64,000 bases of DNA from Rhizobium subbaraonis (GTDB lineage Bacteria > Pseudomonadota > Alphaproteobacteria > Rhizobiales > Rhizobiaceae). How positions within the stretch are numbered: position 1 is the first letter of the stretch; each line of letters opens with the position of its first letter. Of this stretch, positions 1 through 7,485 are shown piece after piece. The position numbers and the translations under genes are program-made. The stretch covers positions 1 to 64,000 of the forward strand of contig NZ_OBQD01000005.1 of the NCBI RefSeq assembly GCF_900220975.1. The letters are read 5' to 3'. The notes under the pieces are model-generated. The model did not search any database. It was not told where the DNA came from and saw only the letters and a list, made by a program, of their open reading frames with translations.

Positions 1-402
1 AACCTGAATACGATCATCCAGATCATCACGCTTATCGGCATGTGCGTCGGCGGCGTTGCGATCTGGGTGGACAAGAGCAGGGACATTGAAGAGCTTCAGG
101 CATGGCGCACAGCGATCGAGCAGGACCGGAAGGAGAAATCGGCCGAATACCGCGCCAACATGGCGAAGCTCGAAGAGCGCGTGAAGGGCACGGAAAAGGA
201 CATCGGCAAGATCGACAACCTGCAATACCGGCTGACAGTGGCCGAGCAGTCCACCGCGACGACGGCCACGGCGATGAAAGAGCTTCAGGACAGTCTCAAC
301 GATATGAACGGCGATATCCGGGTCATGCGGGAGATATTGCAGCGGCTGGACAACGTGAACGGCCGCCGGGCGGAGAAGCAGACATTTGCCGTTCCAGGCT
401 GA
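1..402 (+). CDS. Partial phage-like membrane-anchored coiled-coil protein
   Basis: The frame is open from base 1, so the true start lies left of the window; an internal ATG at 40 is unlikely to be the start. The visible N-terminal part (TIIQIITLIGMCVGGVAIWV) reads as one membrane segment. It is followed by about 90 mostly charged residues (EELQAWRTAIEQDRKEKSAE) with a helical, coiled-coil pattern. This layout is common among small tail/lysis-region proteins of prophages, but no specific family is recognised. It converges with two small minus-strand genes; its stop (400-402) directly abuts the stop of the next gene. Function unknown. Confidence 0.6.
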   Translation, partial: NLNTIIQIITLIGMCVGGVAIWVDKSRDIEELQAWRTAIEQDRKEKSAEYRANMAKLEERVKGTEKDIGKIDNLQYRLTVAEQSTATTATAMKELQDSLNDMNGDIRVMREILQRLDNVNGRRAEKQTFAVPG

Positions 403-507
403 TCACCACCAGCCAATCGCCTGTCCAAGCCGCCCCACGAAACTCGCCGCCGCGCCCAATGCGGCGACGATCAAAATAGCGTAGACCCACCAGGGATCAC
501 GCCTCAT
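403..507 (-). CDS. 34-residue single-pass membrane micro-protein
   Basis: Starts at ATG 507 and reads MRRDPWWVYAILIVAALG, then a short basic tail ending GRLGQAIGWW before TGA at 403-405. The start overlaps the stop of the upstream minus-strand gene as ATGA (507-504), a typical translational-coupling arrangement that supports it being real despite its size. One hydrophobic helix fills residues 7-24. With the neighbours it looks like part of a phage-type module, possibly lysis-related, but that is inference from size and context only. Confidence 0.5.
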   Translation of the reverse strand: MRRDPWWVYAILIVAALGAAASFVGRLGQAIGWW

Positions 508-689
508 CGGCTTTCGCCGGCGCTATCCGGCCGGTGCTCCCCGCACCACCAATCGATCGTGCCCTTGCCGCGGTCATAGCCGAAACTTCCCCACCTCTTA
601 CACGCCGGGTGCTGGCACCAGTGTTCCTCGTGAATGCTGGCTGCCTTCTGCCCGTTTGGCTTCTCGTCACTCATCAATTTTTGTTCCAT
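504..689 (-). CDS. Small Cys/His-rich hypothetical protein, phage-like
   Basis: 61 residues. The central part carries HWCQHPACKRWGSFGYDRGK and then WWCGEH, a Cys/His arrangement (C..C then C..H) that could bind one zinc ion. Small proteins of this kind are frequent in rhizobial prophages, but no named family is recognised. The reading frame is coupled by an ATGA overlap to the 34-residue membrane gene downstream. An alternative start is the Met at residue 6. Function unknown. Confidence 0.5.
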   Translation of the reverse strand: MEQKLMSDEKPNGQKAASIHEEHWCQHPACKRWGSFGYDRGKGTIDWWCGEHRPDSAGESR

Positions 690-759
690 CTTCGTTCTCG
701 TTGTGCCATTACCTCATTGAGGCATGCGGGCCAACACGAGAGCAAGAAGGATTTGGCTT

Positions 760-1005
760 ATGGTTCGTAGATCCGGCCGCCACGAGCATATGTATGACCA
801 CGAGCGGGAAGCGTTCATCGCCCACGCAACGGCCCTTCACAAGACAATCCGCAACACTTCCGGCAGCCTGACGACCTCGAGCGAGGAATACCGCGTTCTG
901 ACCGAACTGAATCAGGCCATCTGCGGAGCGATCCAGAAGATTACCGGAGAACCGCCGGCGTGGGCTCGACCAGCGACACACACTTCCACGGGCGCGCCGA
1001 GGTAG
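760..1005 (+). CDS. Hypothetical protein, 81 residues
   Basis: ATG at 760 is chosen over the upstream ATG at 724 because an AGAAGGA ribosome-binding site lies just before it (about 744-750). The protein begins MVRRSGRHEHMYDHEREAFI and is mainly helical in appearance up to about residue 65; the last 15 residues are Pro/Thr-rich. No domain is recognised. It sits among the phage-like small genes at the left end. Confidence 0.45.
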   Translation: MVRRSGRHEHMYDHEREAFIAHATALHKTIRNTSGSLTTSSEEYRVLTELNQAICGAIQKITGEPPAWARPATHTSTGAPR

Positions 1006-1043
1006 GCATCTGGCCGCGCCCGTGCGGGACACTGGGCGCGGCT

Positions 1044-1271
1044 TCATTTCCTTCTCCGCGCGCGCTTCACCGACGCCTCCGTACGTCTGTTGTATTCCAT
1101 AGCCAGGACATGGTTGTCGGCAAGCATCGCGATGGCCGTGCTCGCTTCCTCCTCATCCCATCCTGCCTGGACGGCGCGCCAGACGAGATCCTGGAAAGAG
1201 GCCTCCAACGCCTCTTCGCATTCGATGAGCCGGTCGGGCGTGTCGGGTGTTCTGGGTGACGGGATATCCAT
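1044..1271 (-). CDS. Hypothetical rhizobial small acidic protein
   Basis: 75 residues starting MDIPSPRTPDTPDRLIECEE. The start at 1271 is preceded by a strong GGAGGAG site, whereas the longer upstream reading has none. The middle region (LEASFQDLVWRAVQAGWDEE, then a SLADNH-like ADNHVLAM stretch) resembles small conserved hypothetical proteins that I recall from Rhizobiaceae genomes, with helices and no catalytic motif. It ends in a basic tail (KRARRRK). Function unknown. Confidence 0.55.
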   Translation of the reverse strand: MDIPSPRTPDTPDRLIECEEALEASFQDLVWRAVQAGWDEEEASTAIAMLADNHVLAMEYNRRTEASVKRARRRK

Positions 1272-1514
1272 GCGTCTCCTCCATTGGGATGAGCTCCGCC
1301 TTTGAGTGAAAATGGCCATGGAGAAACGTAGGGCCACAGCCCCGGCAGTCCATCCCAAAGATGCTGGTCTGATGCCCTCAAGATGGCCTTGTGGAGAACT
1401 TTTCCCGAACCGTTGTTCAGAATGAAAAAAGGACAGCGTTCAGAATGGAGGGTATTGCGTCCAACTGAGATTCGTTCTAAACGCCCGACACCACACGCTT
1501 TTAAGCATACGGAT

Positions 1515-1588
1515 GGCCTCGTGGCGGAGTGGTGACGCAGAGGACTGCAAATCCTTGCACCCGAGTTCGATTCTCGGCGAGGCCTCCA
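1515..1588 (+). tRNA. tRNA-Cys (GCA)
   Basis: Cloverleaf with acceptor stem GGCCTCG (1515-1521) pairing with CGAGGCC (1578-1584), anticodon loop containing GCA, T-loop GTTCGATTC and an encoded CCA end (1586-1588). A T-rich run follows directly. Confidence 0.95.
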
Positions 1589-1681
1589 CTTTTTCCCTTT
1601 ATGACTTCAAAGTTTCAGGCGCGATCATTCGGCGCCTTTGTTGCTTTATCAAGTTCAAGTTGGTCTCAAATTCCCGACGGA

Positions 1682-1718
1682 GCGCGCGCGCGCGCGAGAC
1701 AGAGAGAGAGAGAGAGAG
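1682..1718. repeat. GC then GA dinucleotide microsatellite
   Basis: An alternating GC run at 1682-1696 is followed, after AGAC, by nine AG units at 1701-1718. It lies in the non-coding gap between tRNA-Cys and the next gene. Long pure dinucleotide tracts of both types side by side are unusual in a bacterial chromosome. Confidence 0.9.
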
Positions 1719-1851
1719 GCTTCGCCGCCCTTCGACGAGGCCCGCACTCTCTCTCATTTTGGGGTGTGCGGCTATTGGGCAGCTGCTGTCTGCACTTGAC
1801 GCGATAGCCATTGCATTAATTTCTTGCCCGAAACGCCACCGGCTTGCGCAG

Positions 1852-2211
1852 CTACCGTTCCGAGCCGCGTTTCACGCCGGCACGGCGCTGTTTGCGCGTC
1901 GCCCACCAGATGGCCAGTTTTCGGCGCTGGCGTCGGACGAGCGGGGAATCGTGCGACAGCACGAGAAGGCCGAGCGGAATCATCCAGAAGCCCAGCACGG
2001 GCAGAAACCCCAGTAGGCCGAAGAAGATCAGCACGAAGCCGATCGTCATCCGTAGCGCCCGCGATTGCGGAAGCTTCCAGCGGAACGGCCCCATGACGAT
2101 CTCGTGCGTGCCGTGGTCGATGCCAAAATGGGTCTTTGACGTGCTTTTTGGTTTCATCCGCTCGCTTCGCAATTCAGGGATGCCGGATTTCCGGGCACTT
2201 GCGTGAGACAT
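1852..2211 (-). CDS. Small membrane protein, PGPGW-like
   Basis: 119 residues. The N-terminal 50 residues are polar. They are followed by two adjacent hydrophobic segments (MTIGFVLIFFGLLGFLPVL and FWMIPLGLLVLS), then HDSPLVRRQRRK and a basic tail. The order glycine-rich helix, proline turn, second helix, then a short acidic/proline stretch and arginines resembles the putative transmembrane PGPGW family. Start at 2211 has GAGAAGGA upstream; Met 19 (2157) is an alternative. It stands alone between two tRNA genes; function unknown. Confidence 0.6.
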   Translation of the reverse strand: MSHASARKSGIPELRSERMKPKSTSKTHFGIDHGTHEIVMGPFRWKLPQSRALRMTIGFVLIFFGLLGFLPVLGFWMIPLGLLVLSHDSPLVRRQRRKLAIWWATRKQRRAGVKRGSER

Positions 2212-2322
2212 CTGGTTCCTTCTCCACAGTCAATCAAGGAGGATGCGAATTTTTCTGAAAAAACCGCTTGGCAAATCGGTTCAGCATTTGTATTACGCGC
2301 TCACTCCGCAGCGAGCGGATGA

Positions 2323-2397
2323 TCCCTGGTAGCTCAGCGGTAGAGCATTCGACTGTTAATCGACAGGTCGCCGGTTCGAATCCGGCCCGGGGAGCCA
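2323..2397 (+). tRNA. tRNA-Asn (GTT), integration target
   Basis: Acceptor TCCCTGG (2323-2329) pairs with CCGGGGA near the 3' end, the anticodon loop reads CTGTTAA (anticodon GTT), the T-loop is GTTCGAATC, and CCA is encoded (2395-2397). The last 14 bases recur at 9593-9606, marking this gene as the attachment site of the downstream element. Confidence 0.95.
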
Positions 2398-2405
2398 AAT
2401 TCAGA
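2384..2405. other. attL of the tRNA-Asn island
   Basis: The core GGCCCGGGGAGCCA is identical to 9593-9606; two mismatches and then TTCAGA extend the repeat to 22 bp. The left copy forms the 3' end of tRNA-Asn. Confidence 0.85.
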
Positions 2406-2436
2406 GCCTTCGCAGAAATGCGGAGGCTCTTTTTCT
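2403..2436 (+). terminator. tRNA-Asn terminator supplied by the island
   Basis: Stem AGAGCC / GGCTCT with inner CGCA/TGCG pairs, followed by TTTTTCTTT. It lies just inside the element. Confidence 0.75.
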
Positions 2437-2486
2437 TTGGAAAATCAACGGCTTGGCGTTCCGCCCCTCTTCGGATCGGGCGGCAT

Positions 2487-2509
2487 TGTTACATTTTGCT
2501 GATACATTT
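2487..2509. repeat. Candidate integrase arm-type site, left end
   Basis: A 23-bp sequence starting TGTTACATTTTGCT, with two TACATTT units, recurs at 9520-9542 with one mismatch and in the same orientation. Both copies lie inside the element, 89 and 50 bp from the respective core. This placement fits arm-type binding sites for the recombinase. Confidence 0.6.
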
Positions 2510-2764
2510 GCCCCTTCAGTCTCGCTTCGGCAAATTCGCCAACAGTAGAACTTCTTCTGAAAGAAAGTAATCGAAGGCATTCGCCAAGAATTCGTTTTGA
2601 TTTCAAATTCTTACCGGCACCTTTCCTTTCCAACGCCCATTGACGGCTGCGAATATCTTCGATATGCTTTGGAACAATTGGGCGGCTCGGAAGAACCCGT
2701 TGCCCGTCCTGCTGTATCATCATCAACATTTTGGGACAGGTGAAACCATTGGCATGAAACGCCA

Positions 2765-4150
2765 GTGACTTCATACGTGCGCAATTCAACCTTACAAGAG
2801 CACTTCAAATTGCAAAAAGCTGAAACGAAATATCTATTTGCGCGAAACGGAACATATTATTTCCGTCGCATCATCCCAAAGGATCGGGTTGCCGACTTCA
2901 ACAAATATGGAAAGAGAAAGCGTGAATGGGTTCATAGCCTCAACACCAAGTCTATTACCGAAGCGCTGCCTCTGCTGGCAGAATACGCCGAACACTACGA
3001 CAACGTTCTTTCCATTACCCCGAACACATCGGGCGAAATCACGATTCCCGCTGTAAGGGACCGCGCGAAGCTGTGCGGAACGGTCTATCAGCACGTTGAC
3101 CGGATCGTGACCGCCCCTGTTGAAGACATCGATGAATTCGGTGCGATGCTGGAAGAGTATGCTCGAACGCCGAATCCGGACCCGATCATGATCGCGACCG
3201 CTGGCGGGGTTGTCGAACCGCCCGCCGTGACGATGCGCGAAGCGTTGGAACAGTTTCAGACCGATTCCCGCGATATGTGGCTGAACCTGTCGCATCGGGC
3301 ACGCCAAAAGAAGTGGAACAAGTACAAGGAAGCCGTCACCGACTTCGAAAAAGAGATGGGCGCGGATTTGGATATCCTGAAGCTCACGAAAAAACAGGTC
3401 TACGAATATCGGTCGAAGCTGCTGGAACGCGTGGAGACTGGACGCATCAAGGTCGACACGGTTCGCAAAAAGCTGATGTGGCTTCGGGTGATCGTGCGCC
3501 ACGCCTATGAGATCGACGACCGGAAGGGCGACGACTCACCGTTCGAGAACCTTCGACCGATCAAGGGTATTGGCGACGAAGTGAAGCGCCCGCCGATTCT
3601 CAACGATGAAGCCATTGCGATCCGGAAGCATTTTGCCGAAATCGGCGCTCACCCTGAACTGATAGCGATTTGTGCCGTGCTCGAAAACACCGGCGCACAC
3701 GCATCAGAAATCGTGATGCTCGCCAAGGACGATATTGTTCTGGACGCAGAGATTCCGCATCTGCTGATCCGTCCAAACGAATTCAGATCGATGCTGAAGA
3801 CCGACAACCGCATTCGGAAGGTGCCACTCGTCGGAATTGCCTTAGCGGCGATGAAGCGCTTCCCCGAAGGCTTCCCGACCTTCAGGTTGGACAATGGCAA
3901 TGGTGGTGGGAAGCTATCTGATGACGCCAATCATCTCATTCAGCAGGCTGCCCCGGGCAAGACGACGTACGGCTATCGCCACAGAATGGCGGACTTGATG
4001 AAGGCGAAGAAATACGAATATTCGCTGCGAACCGCCATTCTTGGGCAAAGCGACGGCAAGAAAAGGATTGGGGACCACTACGGGACAGAACTGCCGCTGG
4101 ACGTAAAGCTTGAAATTCTAACCAAATGCCTTCCACCGGAAGCATACTAA
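2765..4150 (+). CDS. int: Tyrosine recombinase / phage-type integrase
   Basis: 461 residues from a GTG start. The N-terminal part has the DUF6538-like signature ARNGTYYFRRIIP (residues 26-38), a central helical core-binding region (about 155-245) and a C-terminal catalytic domain (about 275-450). Catalytic boxes can be traced: box I reads ENTGAHASEI where TGxR is usual, so His stands at the first Arg position; the beta-hairpin Lys region is KTDNRIRKVPL; box II is YGYRHRMAD (Arg and second His kept, Tyr at the first His); then LGQSDGKK and DHYG with the likely nucleophilic Tyr. It reads away from attL, the usual arrangement in tRNA-integrated elements. Activity is uncertain because of the altered boxes. 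Confidence 0.85.
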   Translation: MTSYVRNSTLQEHFKLQKAETKYLFARNGTYYFRRIIPKDRVADFNKYGKRKREWVHSLNTKSITEALPLLAEYAEHYDNVLSITPNTSGEITIPAVRDRAKLCGTVYQHVDRIVTAPVEDIDEFGAMLEEYARTPNPDPIMIATAGGVVEPPAVTMREALEQFQTDSRDMWLNLSHRARQKKWNKYKEAVTDFEKEMGADLDILKLTKKQVYEYRSKLLERVETGRIKVDTVRKKLMWLRVIVRHAYEIDDRKGDDSPFENLRPIKGIGDEVKRPPILNDEAIAIRKHFAEIGAHPELIAICAVLENTGAHASEIVMLAKDDIVLDAEIPHLLIRPNEFRSMLKTDNRIRKVPLVGIALAAMKRFPEGFPTFRLDNGNGGGKLSDDANHLIQQAAPGKTTYGYRHRMADLMKAKKYEYSLRTAILGQSDGKKRIGDHYGTELPLDVKLEILTKCLPPEAY

Positions 4151-4244
4151 TATCAACTATAACAAAGGACATTGGCTTAAAGCGAAGACGAAAGTCACTT
4201 ATATATTATGAATAAGCCCATGTATCCGATAAGGATCATGGAAA

Positions 4245-4418
4245 TTGAAAAGGAAATATACATTCAATAATATTTTCGATTATCCTGAAATTCGCGATGA
4301 ATTCTTCCGCGACTATCAGATACTAATCGATGATCTAAAAGCGCAGGGGCATAGAGCCGTTGCAATGAAGCATGCAAGAAATTTAAAGCGATACAAAGAA
4401 GAGCTTGCATCAATCTGA
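4245..4418 (+). CDS. 57-residue charged small protein, TTG start
   Basis: Reads MKRKYTFNNIFDYPEIRDEF and ends KRYKEELASI before TGA at 4416. The frame has no ATG at the proper place; TTG at 4245 follows an AAGGA site at 4231-4235 with normal spacing. The sequence is helical and evenly charged, as in small DNA-binding or modulator proteins such as excisionases, but it lacks a recognisable helix-turn-helix. It lies between the integrase and the next small gene, 18 bp upstream of the latter, so they may be co-transcribed. Confidence 0.45.
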   Translation: MKRKYTFNNIFDYPEIRDEFFRDYQILIDDLKAQGHRAVAMKHARNLKRYKEELASI

Positions 4419-4436
4419 CAGGGAGAACGAACAAAC

Positions 4437-4736
4437 ATGACCATCAGCGTTGAAGACATTAAGGCACGGATCGATTCCGCTCAGGGCACAAGCCACGATC
4501 CGGAATTCTACGACTGGAAGAACGCCAAGGCGTTCGCTGACCTTCTTGGCTTCAAGCTGAAGTCATGGCGCGACGAGGATACAGGCGCAACCCATTATGG
4601 CGAACCGCCTGAAGACGCGCGTGACGTGGATCGCCTCACATTCGACAATGGAGCCGCGTGGAGAAGCAATCCACCGGAAAAGCGCACGCATTTTGGATTC
4701 AATCCAATCGGTTGCACACCCATGCATCGACGGTAG
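4437..4736 (+). CDS. Hypothetical island protein, 99 residues
   Basis: ATG at 4437 has GGGAGAA upstream. The sequence begins MTISVEDIKARIDSAQGTSH and contains a DWKNAKAFADLLGFKLKSW stretch, an ordinary soluble-looking alpha/beta composition without known motifs. The last 38 bases overlap the 3' end of the convergent minus-strand gene. Function unknown. Confidence 0.5.
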   Translation: MTISVEDIKARIDSAQGTSHDPEFYDWKNAKAFADLLGFKLKSWRDEDTGATHYGEPPEDARDVDRLTFDNGAAWRSNPPEKRTHFGFNPIGCTPMHRR

Positions 4737-5109
4737 TAAAAGCACCAGAACCATCCAGTGCGATTTCCGTTATTTTTGGGTGCCCCCAATTCATATAGTA
4801 TGTCGTTGGAGCGGAGTTATAATCTCCGCCGGACGCAACGATGACAGATATATTTGACTGACCTTGATAGTCCTTGAACGTGCTCTGGTACAATATCCGT
4901 GAGTAGAAGCTTACTTTCTCTTTCCCTTTCTGGTCGAGTACCTTAGAAAAATTGGTGACCTGACCGCCATTCAACTTCGCGTTTACGTATATTCGAAGCC
5001 CTCTGAATTGACTGCTAACCTGCTGTTCGCAGTGCATCTCTGCTGCAAATGCGGAAATCGGCGAGACAACCGATAGTGCCACTGCTAAACACCAAGCTTT
5101 CCAATCCAT
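4699..5109 (-). CDS. Secreted hypothetical protein
   Basis: 136 residues from ATG 5109, chosen because it gives a clean signal peptide: MDWKAWCLAVALSVVSPISA, then AFAA-E as a likely signal peptidase I site. Upstream Mets at 5121 and 5142 are alternatives. The mature part has two Cys (one near the N-terminus, one in AWVCNRLD near the end), which could form a disulphide, and reads as beta-rich. No family is recognised. It is carried on the tRNA-Asn island. Confidence 0.55.
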   Translation of the reverse strand: MDWKAWCLAVALSVVSPISAFAAEMHCEQQVSSQFRGLRIYVNAKLNGGQVTNFSKVLDQKGKEKVSFYSRILYQSTFKDYQGQSNISVIVASGGDYNSAPTTYYMNWGHPKITEIALDGSGAFTTVDAWVCNRLD

Positions 5110-5247
5110 AACGCGCCCCATCGCAACTAAGTGACTCGCCACAATATCACGCGATTCACGTGAGGAAAGCGACAGCAGAACCTGCCAGATGAAAGGTGCG
5201 GCATTTGGCTATAGAACCCGCCCGATCTTGCAGCGACCACGCTTCGC

Positions 5248-5559
5248 TTAGTTTCGCGCCTTCCGCCATCCAGCCGCAAGCGCTTCGGCTTCGGAACAGA
5301 ACCACCTTTCCCCGTATTCCAACCGAATACGAGTGGCGTCGTAGTCTTCCTGCCCCGGCACATGATAAATGCGTTCGCCGCCGTTGAAGCTGACGTTGCC
5401 CTTTACGTTGCAGCCTTTGGCAAGAGCGCCAACAGACGACATCATACCGGTGTCAGCGGAAAAGACCGCCCCGGCTATGGCGAGCGCACCAAGAACGAAT
5501 ATGCCGGGTGCCTGTCTGATCAATGATCGCCGCTGCTGGCGAAACTTTCGATAGCGCAT
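5248..5559 (-). CDS. Sunset-domain small membrane-anchored protein
   Basis: 103 residues: a basic N-terminus, one membrane segment (PGIFVLGALAIAGAVF, residues 18-33), then a short domain GCNVKGNVSFNGGERIYHVP continuing to YGERWFCSEAEALAAGW. The GCN(I/V)KGN, (E)RIYHVPG and GERWFCSEAEA elements match the sunset domain often found at the C-terminus of thermonuclease- and ExoI-like proteins. Here it stands without a nuclease domain. The two Cys of the domain (GCN and WFC) are kept. Role unknown; probably envelope-associated. Confidence 0.7.
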   Translation of the reverse strand: MRYRKFRQQRRSLIRQAPGIFVLGALAIAGAVFSADTGMMSSVGALAKGCNVKGNVSFNGGERIYHVPGQEDYDATRIRLEYGERWFCSEAEALAAGWRKARN

Positions 5560-5718
5560 TGAACAAACTCCCTTCTCGCACTTAGATAGCAGATGAAAGT
5601 TGATGCTCGTTTCCGAATATTAGTAGATTTTGATGGATCGATAGACGGATTCAGGACCGCTTTTCATTTGATACGAAGTTGTGAATATTCCGCTGCACAC
5701 TCAATCATCTGGTGACCA

Positions 5719-6336
5719 ATGCACGACGATTCCATGAGCATGATGATCAGTCCGGACTACAGCGTTGACTACTGGCAGAAGCTGCAACTTGATCCAGACA
5801 ACCCGGATGAAAACGAATGGACAAAGGCGGCGAACGTCTTACAGAACCGGATTCAAAAGAGATTCCTTGAACCCGCTGATGCATTGATTGTGGCGGATGC
5901 GCCGAATAGCCGTGGCACTTTTGGTTTCGCGATCCTCGCGTTGGATTTCATCGTCATCGAGACAATTCAGGGGTTTCGCGAAGGGCGTACCGGAAACAGC
6001 CAAGACCAGTCAGTTCGCTTCATGAAGAGATGGGACGAATTCTTGGCTTGCTTGGACGACCGAACTCAATGGAAATCCAAAGCTGAAAACCTTTATGCGC
6101 AAGGACGTTGTGCGCTCCACCATAGAGGCAGTACCGACAAAATCGTCGTTCGGCGGGGCGAGCGGTATCCAATGCTGAAATTCAATGACGACGGTCGAAT
6201 TCAAATCAATCGGACGAAATTTCACCGAAGCCTGTCCGATGCATTCGGGCGCTACATTGATGAACTGAAACAACCAGAATCAGTCTCGCTACGTCGATGC
6301 TTCAAACAGAAGATGGATGCGATTTGCGCGGATTAG
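5719..6336 (+). CDS. Hypothetical protein with HEPN-like RxxxxH motif
   Basis: 205 residues, mainly helical. The segment ALDFIVIETIQGFREGRTGN is followed at about residues 133-139 by AQGRCALHHRGST, that is Arg, four residues, His, then INRTKFHRSLSDAFGRY. I recall a broad family of uncharacterised proteins with the pattern RCGLLHQAET followed by INR..FH. The Rx4-6H spacing is the hallmark of HEPN RNases used in toxin-antitoxin and anti-phage systems. The HEPN assignment is inference from the motif only. Start could also be the Met at 5734. It lies between two minus-strand genes, with its own upstream gap of 159 bp. Confidence 0.5.
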   Translation: MHDDSMSMMISPDYSVDYWQKLQLDPDNPDENEWTKAANVLQNRIQKRFLEPADALIVADAPNSRGTFGFAILALDFIVIETIQGFREGRTGNSQDQSVRFMKRWDEFLACLDDRTQWKSKAENLYAQGRCALHHRGSTDKIVVRRGERYPMLKFNDDGRIQINRTKFHRSLSDAFGRYIDELKQPESVSLRRCFKQKMDAICAD

Positions 6337-6468
6337 CGAGCATGAATATTGCGCGAACGCTTATTTTGATGACGTTTGCGCCCCTGCGCTCGCTGCCCCG
6401 GAAATTCCGCCAAATTGCCCCTATTTGCAAGTCATTCGCAACAGAACAGATTCCGAACATTGGGCATG

Positions 6469-6500
6469 AAAAAGGGGCGGCACCAATCGGTACACGCCCC
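6469..6500 (-). terminator. Rho-independent terminator of the resolvase gene
   Basis: On the minus strand GGGGCG (6500-6495) pairs with CGCCCC (6479-6474) and is followed by TTTTT (6473-6469), 25-56 bp past the resolvase stop. Confidence 0.75.
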
Positions 6501-6524
6501 GGGTAAACGGCTATTCATTCGGCT

Positions 6525-7079
6525 TCAGGCGGTCTTTGACGGCAGATAGCGATAAACCGATGCCCGACCTATTCCAAGCTCTTTGGCAATCTCTGTAGCG
6601 CCCTTACCGGCTGCTACCAGCTCATTGATCCTGTCGGCATCGATGCTGGCTTTTCTGCCCTTGTATACGCCGTCGCGTTTCGCCTTGGCGATTCCTTCAA
6701 GCTGTCGCTCTTTCCTGATAGCGGTTTCGAATTCAGCGAAGACACCAAGCATTTGCAGGAAGGCACGACCAGCCGGGGAACCGGTATCGATTGGCTGTTC
6801 TGTCGCCTTCAGGTGAACGCCCTTCTTTTCGAGCGTACGAACGATAGTGGCAAGATCGGCAATGGATCGGGCAAGCCTGTCGATGCGCGTGACAATGATC
6901 GTATCGCCAGCCCGGGCGAACTCGATAAGGGTTGCCAGTTCGTCGCGCCCTTCAGTCGTGGTGCCGCTCTTCTTCTCGCTCCGGATGATCGTTGCACCGG
7001 CTGCACGCAAGGCGGCTTCCTGAATGGTCAAGTCTTGGTCTGTCGTGGATACGCGGGCATATCCGTAAATCTGTGTCAT
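6525..7079 (-). CDS. Serine recombinase, resolvase/invertase family
   Basis: 184 residues, the normal length of a small Tn3-type resolvase or DNA invertase. The N-terminal catalytic domain opens MTQIYGYARVSTTDQ, with the nucleophile Ser 11 in YARVST. The conserved Arg cluster is in TRIDRLARS (about 65-73) and GRAFLQMLGVFAEFE (about 104-118). A C-terminal helix-turn-helix covers about 150-180 (EIAKELGIGRASVYRYL). It could resolve dimers of, or invert DNA in, the island. Short TGTCTCA-type repeats at 7090-7200 upstream could be its binding sites, but no clear res site was assigned. Confidence 0.93.
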   Translation of the reverse strand: MTQIYGYARVSTTDQDLTIQEAALRAAGATIIRSEKKSGTTTEGRDELATLIEFARAGDTIIVTRIDRLARSIADLATIVRTLEKKGVHLKATEQPIDTGSPAGRAFLQMLGVFAEFETAIRKERQLEGIAKAKRDGVYKGRKASIDADRINELVAAGKGATEIAKELGIGRASVYRYLPSKTA

Positions 7080-7240
7080 TGCGCTACCTCACTGTCTCAT
7101 ATGGATTTAGATGTGTGAGTCATATTGTCTCGGAATAAGGAAATCAACCCAAATAAGACGCGCAATCTGTCTCATTCAAATGTCTTGGTGCGGTAAACCC
7201 AAATGACACATGAAAGGCGTCAACGCGACGGGTAGCGCCC

Positions 7241-7279
7241 GACCGAACGCCTCGTGATCTGCTCACGACACACCAACCA
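7241..7279. repeat. 39-bp hairpin repeat, copy 1
   Basis: 37 of 39 bases match copy 2. It contains the inverted repeat TCGTGA-5 nt-TCACGA. Read on the plus strand it encodes TERLVICSRHTN and then two stops. Confidence 0.75.
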
Positions 7280-7440
7280 AACGTGATGAACGCTGCTGTT
7301 CGGCGGATCAGGTGCCTCAGCGCTGCGCCAGACTTGATGGTAGAAAACCACCCAAGAAATTGCAATTTATACAATATTTTCATTGACTTATAAGGGAAAA
7401 TGGACTAATATGTCGGCGTTGGATTTTACTGTAGGCGGGA

Positions 7441-7485
7441 AATGGTGGCGGGAAGCTATCTGATGACGCCAATCATCTCATTCAG
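7441..7485 (+). pseudogene. 45-bp fragment of integrase coding sequence
   Basis: 44 of 45 bases are identical to 3899-3943 inside the integrase gene. In the same frame it gives NGGGKLSDDANHLIQ and runs on into TERLVKCSRHTNHADL before a stop. The extension resembles the RHT box of tyrosine recombinases, so this may be a scrap of a second, related integrase; upstream the frame is closed by a TAG. Confidence 0.7.

Noticed and set aside
2268-2570. 100-codon frame across tRNA-Asn and attL
   Set aside because: It runs through the tRNA gene and the terminator.
2445-2789. 114-codon minus-strand frame before the integrase, considered as an excisionase
   Set aside because: No helix-turn-helix, poor composition, and it overlaps the arm-type site and the integrase start.
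7144-7383. 79-codon minus-strand frame in the island gap
   Set aside because: No domain, and it is made partly of the hairpin repeat.
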